From Sphingobacterium sp. HMA12 (GTDB taxonomy: Bacteria > Bacteroidota > Bacteroidia > Sphingobacteriales > Sphingobacteriaceae), in assembly GCF_002933815.1 (NCBI RefSeq), contig NZ_BEYR01000004.1, positions 248,001 to 312,000 of the forward strand: a stretch of 64,000 bases of DNA. The letters run 5' to 3'. Shown piece by piece: positions 18,625 through 27,552 of this stretch. Each line of letters opens with the position of its first letter. Position 1 is the first letter of the stretch. The notes beneath the pieces were generated by a model that saw only the letters and a program-made list of their open reading frames with translations, had not been told where the DNA came from and searched no databases. Made by a program: the position numbers and the translations under genes.

Positions 18625-19350
18625 ATGTATAAAATTATGATAAATATGAAGAATATTTTTTTTATGCTCGGTGTTATGCTGATTGCTGTCATGAACAGTT
18701 GTGAAAATGAGATCGATAATCTGGAGGCTCCAAATGGCGGACTGCACGGAACCGTTTATGATATGGAAACAAACAAGCCTATTCCGCTGCCCGTGGAGGG
18801 ATCGGGTGGCGTACTGGTTTCTTTATTTGAAATAGGGACAAATGCGACTGCTTCTGTCGATTTCAGAGCGAATGCAGACGGATCTTATACCAATAATAAA
18901 GTGTTTAACGGGAAGTATAGGGTGGTCGTAAATGGTCCTTTTATAGGGGTTTGTGAAGGCTATACCACGGTTAATGGGCAGACGCAGTACGATTTGAAAG
19001 CTACCCCTTTTTCCCGTATTGCAGCGTCGGCGACCATTTCCGCAAGAAATCAGGTCGAAATAGCATTTAAAGTCAATAAGGCGGATGAATCCTTTACGTT
19101 TACCAATGTATCTGTCATGTGGAACTATACACCGCGAGTAGATGAAAATAATGCTAATTATGTCACAAAGACCGCGAAAGGCAAAATAGAAGAAGGTACA
19201 CATGTCTTTGAACTGGCCAATGACAAACAATTTGTCGAGAACTTCTACAAAATCAAGGCAAATGGCAACAAAATCTACGTCAGGGTAAGTGCGACGGTAA
19301 ACGGTGTCGTGAATTATAGTGATACCATAGAATTGATAGCAAATGACTGA
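18625..19350 (+). CDS. DUF3823-like surface lipoprotein
   Basis: 241 residues (234 if the ATG at 18646 is used; the later start gives a cleaner signal peptide). The lipobox is VMNSC. The sequence NLEAPNGGLHGTVYDMETN with a following beta-rich domain matches DUF3823 proteins, which regularly follow SusD in Bacteroidota sugar loci and are thought to help bind glycans at the surface. It starts 5 bases after susD. It carries an N-terminal carboxypeptidase-regulatory-like fold (YDMETNKPIPLP) and a C-terminal Ig-like part. Confidence 0.75.
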   Translation: MYKIMINMKNIFFMLGVMLIAVMNSCENEIDNLEAPNGGLHGTVYDMETNKPIPLPVEGSGGVLVSLFEIGTNATASVDFRANADGSYTNNKVFNGKYRVVVNGPFIGVCEGYTTVNGQTQYDLKATPFSRIAASATISARNQVEIAFKVNKADESFTFTNVSVMWNYTPRVDENNANYVTKTAKGKIEEGTHVFELANDKQFVENFYKIKANGNKIYVRVSATVNGVVNYSDTIELIAND

Positions 19351-19390
19351 TCAAATAACACGCAAAGTGAAACCTACAAAAAAGTCACTG

Positions 19391-20197
19391 ATGAAAAAAA
19401 TTATAACATTAAGTATCCTAGGTTTTTTATTGGCATCATGCAGTAAAAATGATACCAAGGTGGAAGAGCCACCTGTCACTGGTGTTTCTGTCAAAACTAT
19501 GACTTACAACATCTATGCGGCGCAAAAAAGAGGCATTGAGGCCATCGCCGAAGTGATCAAGAAAAATGACCCCGAACTCGTAGGACTACAGGAGGTAGAG
19601 GTAAATTCTACCAATCTGAATTTTGATACTGGTAAACGACTTTCGGAACTCACGGGAATGCCTTATTATTATTTTGTTAAGGCACGTAACTTGGCACAAG
19701 GTGAGTATGGAAATTTGATCCTGTCTAAATTTCCCCTCAAAGAAACGAAAACATATTTGCTGGATGTACTTACATCGGAAGCCAATGCATACATTAGGGC
19801 GCTCGGAACTGTCAAGGTAAGCAAAGAAAATAAGGACTTTTATTTCGCCGTAACCCATCTGGACCATTTGTCCGATAATGCAAATAGGCTCCATCAAATT
19901 GATCTGATCCGCCAATATACCAAAGATCTTGCATTGCCGGTCATTCTGTCCGCAGATTTAAATGCCAAACCTACGGAAGAAGCCTATAAAGTGCTGACCA
20001 AATGGTTTACATCTGGGTGCCTCAATGGATATTGCGGTTTTACGGCTGGGACGCCTAAGCCTGATGGAACCATAGATTATCTGATGTATGCGCCTACAGA
20101 TGCAGCAGTGACAGAGACATATGATGTTGATTATAGTTCTTATTCGCAATCTGATCATTTTCCGGTCGTTGCAAACTTTTTGATCAAAAATCCATAA
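19391..20197 (+). CDS. EEP family phosphodiesterase lipoprotein (copy 1)
   Basis: 268 residues from the ATG at 19391, chosen because it begins a lipoprotein signal peptide (MKKIITLSILG, lipobox LLASC). The frame could open at 19343, overlapping the previous stop. All catalytic motifs of the endonuclease/exonuclease/phosphatase fold are present: MTYNIY, LQEVE, THLDHL, ADLNAKP and SDHFPV. Family members cleave phosphodiester or phosphomonoester bonds in DNA, sphingomyelin or inositol phosphates. A lipidated copy in a glycan operon more likely acts on a phosphate-bearing glycan or glycolipid than on DNA (inference). Clear paralogue of the protein at 21596-22420. Confidence 0.85.
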   Translation: MKKIITLSILGFLLASCSKNDTKVEEPPVTGVSVKTMTYNIYAAQKRGIEAIAEVIKKNDPELVGLQEVEVNSTNLNFDTGKRLSELTGMPYYYFVKARNLAQGEYGNLILSKFPLKETKTYLLDVLTSEANAYIRALGTVKVSKENKDFYFAVTHLDHLSDNANRLHQIDLIRQYTKDLALPVILSADLNAKPTEEAYKVLTKWFTSGCLNGYCGFTAGTPKPDGTIDYLMYAPTDAAVTETYDVDYSSYSQSDHFPVVANFLIKNP

Positions 20198-20216
20198 AAT
20201 TTTTACCTAACAAACC

Positions 20217-21548
20217 ATGACAATAATTAGTTTTTTTAAACGGTCAGGTGCCAGAAACCTCTGCTTTGCGGCATTGATGGCATTCAGCATGGGCGTTGTG
20301 AGCTGTAATAAAGATCAAGGCAGTGACATGTCTTACCCTGATAAAACTGATGGGGCTCAAATTACACAGTATACGCCGATCTCCGGAGGGTCCGCAACTG
20401 AGATATCGCTGTACGGAAGCAACTTTGAAACAGATCTGACAAAAATTAAGGTGACCATAAATGATAAGGAAGCGGCGGTATTGAGTTCGAATGGACGTAT
20501 CATTACGGCCCGCATTCCACAGAATGCCGGTTCTGGAAAAGTCAAATTGACCATTGGCGGGAAAGAATATATTTACAAACAGGCTTTTGAATATGGCTAC
20601 CAGACTGTAGTCTATACGTACTTGGGAAGTACCAAGGACGATATGGATGGGGACTATGCCCAAGCCAAATTGTCGGGGCCACGATATTTGAAATGGAGCA
20701 AGGATAATGCGCTTTATTTTGTCGAAGAGGGGGCAAGCAGCCGAGATAACTTCGCAGCACTCCGTGTAGCATCAAATAACAATGTGACGACCTTACTCAA
20801 GGCTTCTGAAAGTACGCTGTTTGAACGCCTCCGGGCTTTTGACTTTTCAATGGATCAGAGTACATTGTTTCTTACTAATGACAATAACGCAAATGGCTCC
20901 ATGGGCCTGGGCAAAATGACGAAATCTTCAGGTAAGTACAACAATTTGACAGCTTTGTCAGCGCAAGGGGGATTAACCGCTGTCGCAACTAACCCAGTGA
21001 CAGATGAGGTATTCGTGGGAGTATATTCCGGGGGAAAGATATGTCGATTAAAACCCGATGGTAGTCTGGAGGGACTGTTTGGTGTCAATTCAAAAAACGT
21101 GAATATCATGGACATCATTTTCTCTAAGGATGGTCAAACCATGTATATTTCTGGCGCTTACAATGCACACAGTGTTTATCGTGTTCCTTATGACATAAGC
21201 ACCAAGAGTTTTGGAACAGTACAGGTACTTGCTGGACCAAATGCCAATACAACAGGGAATGCGGTGGGAAATGGAGAATCTGCCCGGTTTAACACTCCTG
21301 CACAGATGGATCTGGATAACGAAGGAAACTTATATGTTGCCGATCGTAAAAACCATTGCATTCGAAAAATTACGACCACCGGTACGGTAACTACTTACGC
21401 GGGTATTGCGGGTACAAATGGCCTGCAGAACGGAAACGCTTTATCAGCAAAATTTTATGAGCCCGAAGGCCTGCAATTTGGTCCTGACGGCGCATTGTAC
21501 GTCGCTGACACCTGGAATCACGTTATTCGAAAAATAGTTATAGAATAA
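20217..21548 (+). CDS. IPT/TIG and NHL-repeat lipoprotein
   Basis: 443 residues, signal peptide with lipobox VVSC (Cys about 30). Residues about 45-125 are an IPT/TIG Ig-like domain (TPISGGSATEISLYGSNF). Residues about 140-443 form a beta-propeller with NHL repeats, clearest at the end: NLYVADRKNHCIRKI and ALYVADTWNHVIRKI. Such IPT-NHL proteins occur in many SusC/SusD loci as surface glycan-binding proteins. It sits between two EEP phosphodiesterase genes in the operon. A role in substrate binding is inferred from context. Confidence 0.85.
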   Translation: MTIISFFKRSGARNLCFAALMAFSMGVVSCNKDQGSDMSYPDKTDGAQITQYTPISGGSATEISLYGSNFETDLTKIKVTINDKEAAVLSSNGRIITARIPQNAGSGKVKLTIGGKEYIYKQAFEYGYQTVVYTYLGSTKDDMDGDYAQAKLSGPRYLKWSKDNALYFVEEGASSRDNFAALRVASNNNVTTLLKASESTLFERLRAFDFSMDQSTLFLTNDNNANGSMGLGKMTKSSGKYNNLTALSAQGGLTAVATNPVTDEVFVGVYSGGKICRLKPDGSLEGLFGVNSKNVNIMDIIFSKDGQTMYISGAYNAHSVYRVPYDISTKSFGTVQVLAGPNANTTGNAVGNGESARFNTPAQMDLDNEGNLYVADRKNHCIRKITTTGTVTTYAGIAGTNGLQNGNALSAKFYEPEGLQFGPDGALYVADTWNHVIRKIVIE

Positions 21549-21595
21549 CTAAAATATGTTTTACCAAATTCTTACTTAAATTAAAGAATAGGATC

Positions 21596-22420
21596 ATGAT
21601 GATAGCTTTGTCTAAAGCAAGAAATCTAAACTTGCGTCTTCTACTGTTTGCTTTAATCACTGCTGTTCTGGTGGCTGTAAGCGCGAATGAAACTTCTGCT
21701 CAAAAATTGAGCGGTGAAGTTGAGATCAAAACGATGACCTACAACATCTACAGTGCTCGAAAAATGGGTATTGAAGCTATTGCAGCGGTAATCAGAAAGG
21801 TCAACCCCGATGTGGTCTCTCTACAAGAAGTAGAACGCAATACCGATGTGAATCCGATGGATTTTCCTAAGGAAATAGCGGCGTTGACGGGAATGAAATA
21901 TTATTTTTTTGCACATGCGCTCACCCTGAAGAAAGGAGACTATGGAAATGTTATCCTTTCAAAATATCCGCTTTTGCAAACAAAGTCCATTCATTTGGGG
22001 GTTGCTGATGATGGGGATGATACGCGATCTTTTGGATATGCGTTGCTGGAAAAGGATGGTAAACAGTTTTATTTCGCCACGACTCACCTGGGCTATAAAA
22101 AGGACGATGCCACCCGTTTAAAACAGATCAACGAGATTTTGAAGGAAATTAAAAATTTAAAGCAGCCGATCATTTTAGGGGCTGACTTGAATTCTCGGCC
22201 TAATTCGCAGACGATGCCGGCTTTGCAGAAATGGTTTACTTTGCCTTGTCAAATCTCAAATTGTGAATGGACCGTACCGACTCCAAAGCCTACATATACC
22301 TGTGACTGGTTAATATATGCACCTCACCAGGCTTTTGAAGTTAAGGACTACGCGGTTCAATTTTGGGCGGACAAAGAGTCAGACCACTATCCAGTTGTGG
22401 GAACATTTAATCTGAAATAG
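21596..22420 (+). CDS. EEP family phosphodiesterase (copy 2)
   Basis: 274 residues with a cleavable signal peptide (to about ETSAQ, residue 36) rather than a lipobox. Catalytic motifs MTYNIYSARKMG, LQEVE, TTHLGY, GADLNSRP and SDHYPVVG are intact. It aligns over its whole length with the protein at 19391 (shared patterns GIEAIA.VI.K..PE.V.LQEVE and TPKP....D.L.YAP), so the two arose by duplication inside the operon. One is lipidated and one is apparently soluble in the periplasm, which suggests action at successive places. Confidence 0.85.
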   Translation: MMIALSKARNLNLRLLLFALITAVLVAVSANETSAQKLSGEVEIKTMTYNIYSARKMGIEAIAAVIRKVNPDVVSLQEVERNTDVNPMDFPKEIAALTGMKYYFFAHALTLKKGDYGNVILSKYPLLQTKSIHLGVADDGDDTRSFGYALLEKDGKQFYFATTHLGYKKDDATRLKQINEILKEIKNLKQPIILGADLNSRPNSQTMPALQKWFTLPCQISNCEWTVPTPKPTYTCDWLIYAPHQAFEVKDYAVQFWADKESDHYPVVGTFNLK

Positions 22421-22474
22421 TCTTAGTGAACGCTATCGTCGTAATTGTTTCATGTTAACCAAAAGATATAAATT

Positions 22475-23674
22475 GTGAGAAAATTAATTTATGGACTGCA
22501 GCTGGCACTTCTGTCCGGCTGCATCTTTGCAGCTTGTGCGAAAGATTTAGCAAAGTCATCACCGGCTGACGAAACGCTGTCCTTACCAACCGAAGTACAA
22601 AGTTCAGCAACAATAGCCGGAAGCGGGGGGTACGTCATGATGACTTTTAATATCCGGCAGGATGCACCCGATGCGGGAAACCGTGCATGGACGGTCAGGC
22701 GATCTTTGGTCAAAGAAAGAATCTTGGAACATGACTGTGATATAGTCGGAGTTCAGGAAGCTTTAGGAAATCAGATGGACAATATGGCCTCAGATCTGCA
22801 AGGCTACAGCAAAGTGGGCACAGGACGAGAAGGAAATAGTTCTTCTGAGCACTCTGCCATATTTTATAAAAACACAAAATTTAATGCTTTGGAAAGCGGT
22901 ACATTTTGGCTGGCGCCTGGAGCACCTACAGCTCCGGCCGGACCAGCCTGGGATGCTGCATACAAGCGCATCTGTACCTGGATAAAGCTTCAGGATAAAC
23001 AGACGGCAATGATCTTTTATGTATTTAATACGCATTTTGATCATAAAGGTGCTGATGCTAAGGTTAATAGTGCGAATCTTTTGTTAACCTATATGCAAAA
23101 CAAAATTGGCGATCTTCCGGCGGTACTGATGGGCGACCTAAATGCAAATCAAAATTCTGCCGCATATAGTGTGCTTAATAGTCCGTCATGGTTAGAAGAA
23201 AGCTGGAATATCGCTGGTTCTAAGTCGCCTGCATTACGTGTTACCGGTAATGGATGGAACATTAGCCCAAGCGGGGATAGTCAGATCGACCATATCTTTG
23301 TTACCGGTCAATGGTCAGTTTCCTCCAGGTTAGTCGATTGGTACCATAAAGATCCCGGAGGAATATTGCCTTCTGATCATTTTCCTGTTATTGCGCGACT
23401 ACAAGTAGACGGGGTAAGTATTTTCAAAGATGCACACTATGGTGGTAAGGGAGTTTTCTTACCGAGAGGGACTTATAACTTAGCTGATCTCAATGCCCGA
23501 GGCATTGAAAATGACTGGGCATCTTCGGCTAGAGTACCAAATGGGCTTACTTTGACGATCTATGAACACCAGAATTTCTTAGGGATCAACTGGGTGTTGA
23601 CGACGGATACACCACTGTTTTCTCAATTAACACCATCGGGCAATGATAAGGCCTCTTCAATGAAAGTGCAATAA
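22475..23674 (+). CDS. EEP phosphodiesterase with C-terminal beta/gamma-crystallin-like domain
   Basis: 399 residues starting with GTG at 22475. Signal peptide with possible lipobox CIFAAC. Residues about 48-312 are an EEP domain of another subfamily (MTFNIRQDAPD, GVQEAL, NTHFDHKG, GDLNANQ, SDHFPVIARL). Residues about 318-399 (IFKDAHYGGKGVFLP, IYEHQNFLGINWVL) look like one beta/gamma-crystallin domain with its two Greek-key Y/W-x-G motifs, a fold that often binds calcium. It is the last gene of the operon. The domain may anchor the enzyme to a surface (inference). Confidence 0.83.
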   Translation: MRKLIYGLQLALLSGCIFAACAKDLAKSSPADETLSLPTEVQSSATIAGSGGYVMMTFNIRQDAPDAGNRAWTVRRSLVKERILEHDCDIVGVQEALGNQMDNMASDLQGYSKVGTGREGNSSSEHSAIFYKNTKFNALESGTFWLAPGAPTAPAGPAWDAAYKRICTWIKLQDKQTAMIFYVFNTHFDHKGADAKVNSANLLLTYMQNKIGDLPAVLMGDLNANQNSAAYSVLNSPSWLEESWNIAGSKSPALRVTGNGWNISPSGDSQIDHIFVTGQWSVSSRLVDWYHKDPGGILPSDHFPVIARLQVDGVSIFKDAHYGGKGVFLPRGTYNLADLNARGIENDWASSARVPNGLTLTIYEHQNFLGINWVLTTDTPLFSQLTPSGNDKASSMKVQ

Positions 23675-23801
23675 TAACTGATTACACTCTTTTTTTTAAT
23701 AATCTTCTTTCGATTAGTTATTGCTACCTATCGGAAGAAGATTATTTTAGTACTCATGATATCTTAAATTTGAGGAGTCTTTTTTTCCCTTTAATACGAT
23801 T

Positions 23802-24827
23802 CTATGTAAAACTTTTTCTTTCAGATGATTTTCTTGTTTTTATCACTGAGGGCAATACCACATGACTAGCATTATCCCTTGTTGGCTTTTCTATTTGCTT
23901 TAGCAATAATTTTATGATGTTATTACTTAGTTCTTCCAACGGCTGGCGTACGGCGGTGATCGTTGGAGAGATCAGGTTAAACGCCTCATGATCGTCAAAG
24001 GACACAATTCCGAAATCCGTTTTCGTGTTAGTCGTTAGGTTATTTATTGCAGCCAATCCTGCTAGACAAAGATAATTGGTTGCAAAGATGATAGCATCCA
24101 GTTCCGGATTGTTCTCAAGAAAATCTTTAATAAGCTGCTGTTTGATTGCTTTTTTTGATTCAAACGGTATAAAGGCCACTTTAGAATCAATAGCTAATTT
24201 CACCATAACCTGTTCATAACCTGATAATCGCTCATGCATTTGGCTTTGTGTAGATTCGAGTGTAACGAATCCAATCTGACGAAAACCCCTATCATAAAGA
24301 TGCATACAAGCTTCTATCGTTGCTTCCTTGTTGTTCGTTCCGACGAAATCTACCCCTTCGACCGGATCCCGATCAAATAGAACAATTGGGATATGTTCAT
24401 CGACCATTTCTTTCACTATATTTTCTATTCCTTTGGTTGGCGCAATAATATAACCATCTAATTGGCTCCGTCTGAAAAAATTGATAATCTCAATGGCTGT
24501 ATTGGTGTCACCGAGCGTACTACTATACATTATTCTATAACCTTTCGTTTTGGCTAGATTTTCGATCATAAGTGCTATTGGTCCAAAGAATGAGTCAGAA
24601 ATATCTTCAACAATAAGTCCGATACTGTTGCTCCGTCCTGTTGCAAGGCTTTGCGCTAAGTGATGGGGATAAAAACGAACCTCTCTGACATAATCTAATA
24701 CCTTAGTCTGTAATTCTTTACTGATGCGTCTCTCATCAGCTTTTCCGTTAATGATCAATGACACGGTTGACTTTGCAATATTTAAGTGTTTCGCAATGTC
24801 ATTTATTGAGATCTTTTTATTTTCCAT
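23802..24827 (-). CDS. LacI family transcriptional regulator
   Basis: 341 residues. The N-terminal LacI HTH (SINDIAKHLNIAKSTVSLII) has the hinge region RISKELQTKVLDYV. Residues 62-330 are a periplasmic-binding-protein-like sensor domain (SNSIGLIVEDISDSFFG, GYIIAPT, FDRDPVEGVDFVGTNN, TAVRQPLEEL). It is convergent with the GH130-SusCD operon. The two AAAACCGGTTTT palindromes at 9967-9978 and 12229-12240 are its probable operators. The inducer is probably a monosaccharide or its phosphate derived from the locus (inference). No operator copy lies before its own gene, so autoregulation is not evident. Confidence 0.92.
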   Translation of the reverse strand: MENKKISINDIAKHLNIAKSTVSLIINGKADERRISKELQTKVLDYVREVRFYPHHLAQSLATGRSNSIGLIVEDISDSFFGPIALMIENLAKTKGYRIMYSSTLGDTNTAIEIINFFRRSQLDGYIIAPTKGIENIVKEMVDEHIPIVLFDRDPVEGVDFVGTNNKEATIEACMHLYDRGFRQIGFVTLESTQSQMHERLSGYEQVMVKLAIDSKVAFIPFESKKAIKQQLIKDFLENNPELDAIIFATNYLCLAGLAAINNLTTNTKTDFGIVSFDDHEAFNLISPTITAVRQPLEELSNNIIKLLLKQIEKPTRDNASHVVLPSVIKTRKSSERKSFT

Positions 24828-25073
24828 AAGTTCTGAAGCTTAAAAATATACATTTTTATTTCAAAAATGGAAGTTGAGTTGCATTTACACCCATTAATTT
24901 TGCAGAAACATTTCAATAGATAAATATATATAATTTGAATGCTAATCAAATTGTAAAGGAATTCAATTATCTTATTAAACAATTGTAAACCCCATAGTAG
25001 GACGAGACATTAGAGCAAGCAGAAGTTGGGCACAGCCCTACTTTTCTTGTCCCCTGCTCTGCAAATAGGGTTT

Positions 25074-25096
25074 AGAGTATCCTCCGGGGATACTCT
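25074..25096. repeat. Hairpin with T-run (possible terminator)
   Basis: AGAGTATCC (25074-25082) pairs with GGATACTCT (25088-25096), followed by TTTT. It would act as a plus-strand terminator, but no plus-strand gene precedes it directly. Alternatively it is part of a transfer origin. Confidence 0.5.
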
Positions 25097-25128
25097 TTTG
25101 GCTTAACGATACCGCTAAGCCTCGTTTT

Positions 25129-25148
25129 AGTATACTGAACAGTATACT
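25129..25148. repeat. Perfect 9-bp inverted repeat
   Basis: AGTATACTG (25129-25137) and CAGTATACT (25140-25148) are perfect complements separated by AA. This fits a dimeric regulator or relaxosome protein site. A further repeat, GGCTTA/TAAGCC, lies at 25100-25121. Confidence 0.5.
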
Positions 25149-25260
25149 TTATAATTCAATCCAACATGGGAAATAATAGGCTGTATATCGAATAGACAAT
25201 ATATCTATTAGGCTATCAATATAGATAAATATATCGCTGGTTATCTGAATAAGCATTCAT

Positions 25261-25956
25261 TTAGCTATAACTGATGTAGCTTTTACCACCCATCTCTTCG
25301 AATATGAAAACTTTGAATACAATTTTTGACAATAATTCCATCACTTGATTGGTTAAGGTGTTAAGCTCCAATCCCAAATACAACAAAGTTTCTCTTGCAT
25401 CCCATTGGAACCCCATCCGCTGCAGAAGGCTGATCTGATGGTTTCCGATAGCGTTTCTATTTCTGAGAGTTTTTATTTTGGGAATCCGTAGGCATAACTT
25501 TCTACCGCTGGTAATTATGATACCAAGATCCAGTTCACTATCGAACATCAGTACGACTTTTTGAACTTCCTTCCGTTTCAATTTCTCTAGTAGATCAGCC
25601 ACAACCCTGGAAAAGGGCGAGTCTGGGTTCACATTACTATTCAGTCCCTCCAACTTCTTCTCGGCATCTCCTATCCACTGCTCGTAAAGTTCCCTTAAAT
25701 TTTTTTGACCCGCCAATGAGCGATTCTTTTTACAGTGGGTAATCTGCCTAATCAGGATCTGTTTTTCACCATAATCGGGGTCAAGGATTGTCTGCAATAT
25801 CTGTAACTCCCTATTGACCTGTCGCAACCTTTGTGCATAATAATCTGCCATCATATACTCCCATTCCTTAATGCCGGTAGAAATTAACTTTTTCAAGTCC
25901 CTTGCTTCCTTCTGGTACAATCCGATCAACATTTTTAATCTGTCTAAATCATGCAT
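25261..25956 (-). CDS. Hypothetical protein, helical
   Basis: 231 residues, no signal peptide and no family I recognise. The first 120 residues are strongly helical and charged (LIGLYQKEARDLKKLI, YYAQRLRQVNRELQILQTIL), likely a coiled coil. The second half is more globular (KVVLMFDSELDLGIIITSG). It is divergent from the gene at 26078 and belongs to the island's mobilization region, so an element-maintenance role is possible but unproven. Confidence 0.6.
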   Translation of the reverse strand: MHDLDRLKMLIGLYQKEARDLKKLISTGIKEWEYMMADYYAQRLRQVNRELQILQTILDPDYGEKQILIRQITHCKKNRSLAGQKNLRELYEQWIGDAEKKLEGLNSNVNPDSPFSRVVADLLEKLKRKEVQKVVLMFDSELDLGIIITSGRKLCLRIPKIKTLRNRNAIGNHQISLLQRMGFQWDARETLLYLGLELNTLTNQVMELLSKIVFKVFIFEEMGGKSYISYS

Positions 25957-26077
25957 AGTATTGGTCGTTTACCAAATTTACTTATTGTTTCTCGTTAGAA
26001 GAGCGTCCCCAGATAATATTATCCATATCCAAAGGATTGATTCATATCAATTGTAATGATTTTATTAAATTCGTTAT

Positions 26078-26830
26078 ATGACAGTAACTTACTTTAAAGC
26101 AAGAAAAGCGTTTGATTTCAATCCGAACCCTTTTGATTTAGGAAATATTCTGGGTCTCAAAATGGGGTACGAAGACAATCACTTCCTTTTGAAGGTCTAT
26201 GATCTGGAAGAGAAAATATTTCAAGATTATTATCAGTACCATCTGGAACATTACCTTTCCGGAGGAAACCGCTCGGAAAAAGATTTCTTTTCCCATGTCT
26301 GGCGTATCGTGTCCGATAGGATTGATTATTTTAAGGGACAGGATCCCTTTTCCTCAAAGCACTCCCTCCATATCTCCAATATCAAGAAGTTGGGTGAATT
26401 CCTGGATTTCCTCGCACCGCTCGACAAATGGAACATCAGGCCAAATGATATGCTGGTAAAAGAGAAAGACCAAGAGATCTCAAAACTTCGATCAGAGGTC
26501 GAAGTTTTACAGACCAAACTTGCCGATCTGGAGAAATATGAAGTCTCCGTAAAGCCGATGATACAGGATGATCACCTCCCCACATTTATCGACCTATTGC
26601 AGCAGATGAAAAATCTGAACCTTCCCAACGGAAGGAAGCTATTGGTCAGTGACCACGAAAGTCCCTATTATAAAATGGTCTCAAAATATTTTGTCTACAA
26701 TGGCAAAGATATACCGGTAAATACCGTCCGGAACTATTTTGTACAGAAAGACCCGAAAGATTCCATGAAAGGTGTCAAAATTCCGAAAGAAAAGAAACTG
26801 TTCGAGATTATTCCCAAAATTCCGCTTTAA
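26078..26830 (+). CDS. Hypothetical protein of the mobilization region
   Basis: 250 residues, cytoplasmic, no recognised domain. Residues about 120-152 form a short coiled coil (KEKDQEISKLRSEVEVLQTK). The C-terminal part (YFVYNGKDIPVNTVRNYFVQ) could be a winged-helix-like module. It is first in a same-strand series with the excisionase-like, BtgA-like and relaxase genes, so it probably belongs to the mobilization operon. Confidence 0.65.
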   Translation: MTVTYFKARKAFDFNPNPFDLGNILGLKMGYEDNHFLLKVYDLEEKIFQDYYQYHLEHYLSGGNRSEKDFFSHVWRIVSDRIDYFKGQDPFSSKHSLHISNIKKLGEFLDFLAPLDKWNIRPNDMLVKEKDQEISKLRSEVEVLQTKLADLEKYEVSVKPMIQDDHLPTFIDLLQQMKNLNLPNGRKLLVSDHESPYYKMVSKYFVYNGKDIPVNTVRNYFVQKDPKDSMKGVKIPKEKKLFEIIPKIPL

Positions 26831-26963
26831 CGGCTTTCCTGTCTGATTGATGAACATGACCATTGCGGTCGGATGGTCATCCAAAGTCCTCTCCCGGATC
26901 ACAATTTTGCAACGGTGGCACGGCATACAGCCTGCCCGGTATTGTTTACAAAATTGGTATTCT

Positions 26964-27242
26964 ATGGTATTGGACATTCTGACAAAAGAAGACTTACAGG
27001 TATTTAAGAGAGAGCTGCTCGATGAAATCAGACAGATCATAAAGGAAAAGAGCTTAGCGCAAAACGGAGATAGAGAATGGCTCCGTAGCCGGGAGGTAAG
27101 AAAGAAACTGAACATATCTCCGGGCACTTTGCAGAACCTGCGGATAACCGGAGTACTGCCCTTCAAGAAAATCGGAGGCAGTATGTATTATCGCAGTAGC
27201 GATGTAAATATGATGATGGAAGGAGGAGACGGCAATGGTTAA
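26964..27242 (+). CDS. Helix-turn-helix (excisionase-like) DNA-binding protein
   Basis: 92 residues from the ATG at 26964. The upstream in-frame ATG at 26847 gives an N-terminus unlike the family. Residues 40-85 (WLRSREVRKKLNISPGTLQN, LPFKKIGGSMYYRSSDV) are a MerR/HTH_17-type winged helix like excisionases and recombination directionality factors of Bacteroidota elements. It overlaps the next gene by 8 bases. Likely directs excision by the integrase or regulates mobilization. Confidence 0.78.
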   Translation: MVLDILTKEDLQVFKRELLDEIRQIIKEKSLAQNGDREWLRSREVRKKLNISPGTLQNLRITGVLPFKKIGGSMYYRSSDVNMMMEGGDGNG

Positions 27243-27552
27243 TAATACGCATGACCATAACTTTAGCGTTTATTTTGAACATATCACGCAGGATGATAGA
27301 CTACTCCCTTCACATATCGGGCTTGTCATTGCCCTATGCTATTTTCAGCAGCATGATAATTTCAACGATTTTTTTCATACGAGCCGCAGGAAACTGATGC
27401 ATTTTTCCCGCATACGTTCCATTGCTACCTATCATAAATGCCTTTCCGAACTTGTCCGGTTTGGTTATCTTGAGTATATCCCCTCATGGCATCCGACCAA
27501 CGCAAGCAGGTTCAGGTTTATCATGAACAATAATCCCGGCAGCAATGGCTAG
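27235..27552 (+). CDS. Small putative HTH protein
   Basis: 105 residues overlapping its neighbours at both ends (8 bases each), so it is translated as part of the mobilization operon. The pattern HIGLVIALCYFQQ followed by SRRKLMHFSRIRSIATYHKC and LVRFGYLEYIPSWHP looks like a winged helix of the replication-initiator/transcriptional-regulator type that is common next to Bacteroidota mobilization genes. No precise function is claimed. Confidence 0.65.
   Translation: MVNNTHDHNFSVYFEHITQDDRLLPSHIGLVIALCYFQQHDNFNDFFHTSRRKLMHFSRIRSIATYHKCLSELVRFGYLEYIPSWHPTNASRFRFIMNNNPGSNG

Larger units (their letters stand above)
24828..25260. other. Intergenic region with three hairpins
   Basis: About 430 bases without a gene, at the junction of the sugar locus and the mobilization half of the island. 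It holds the lacI promoter and three closely spaced inverted repeats between 25074 and 25148, listed separately. An oriT could lie here (guess). Confidence 0.5.
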
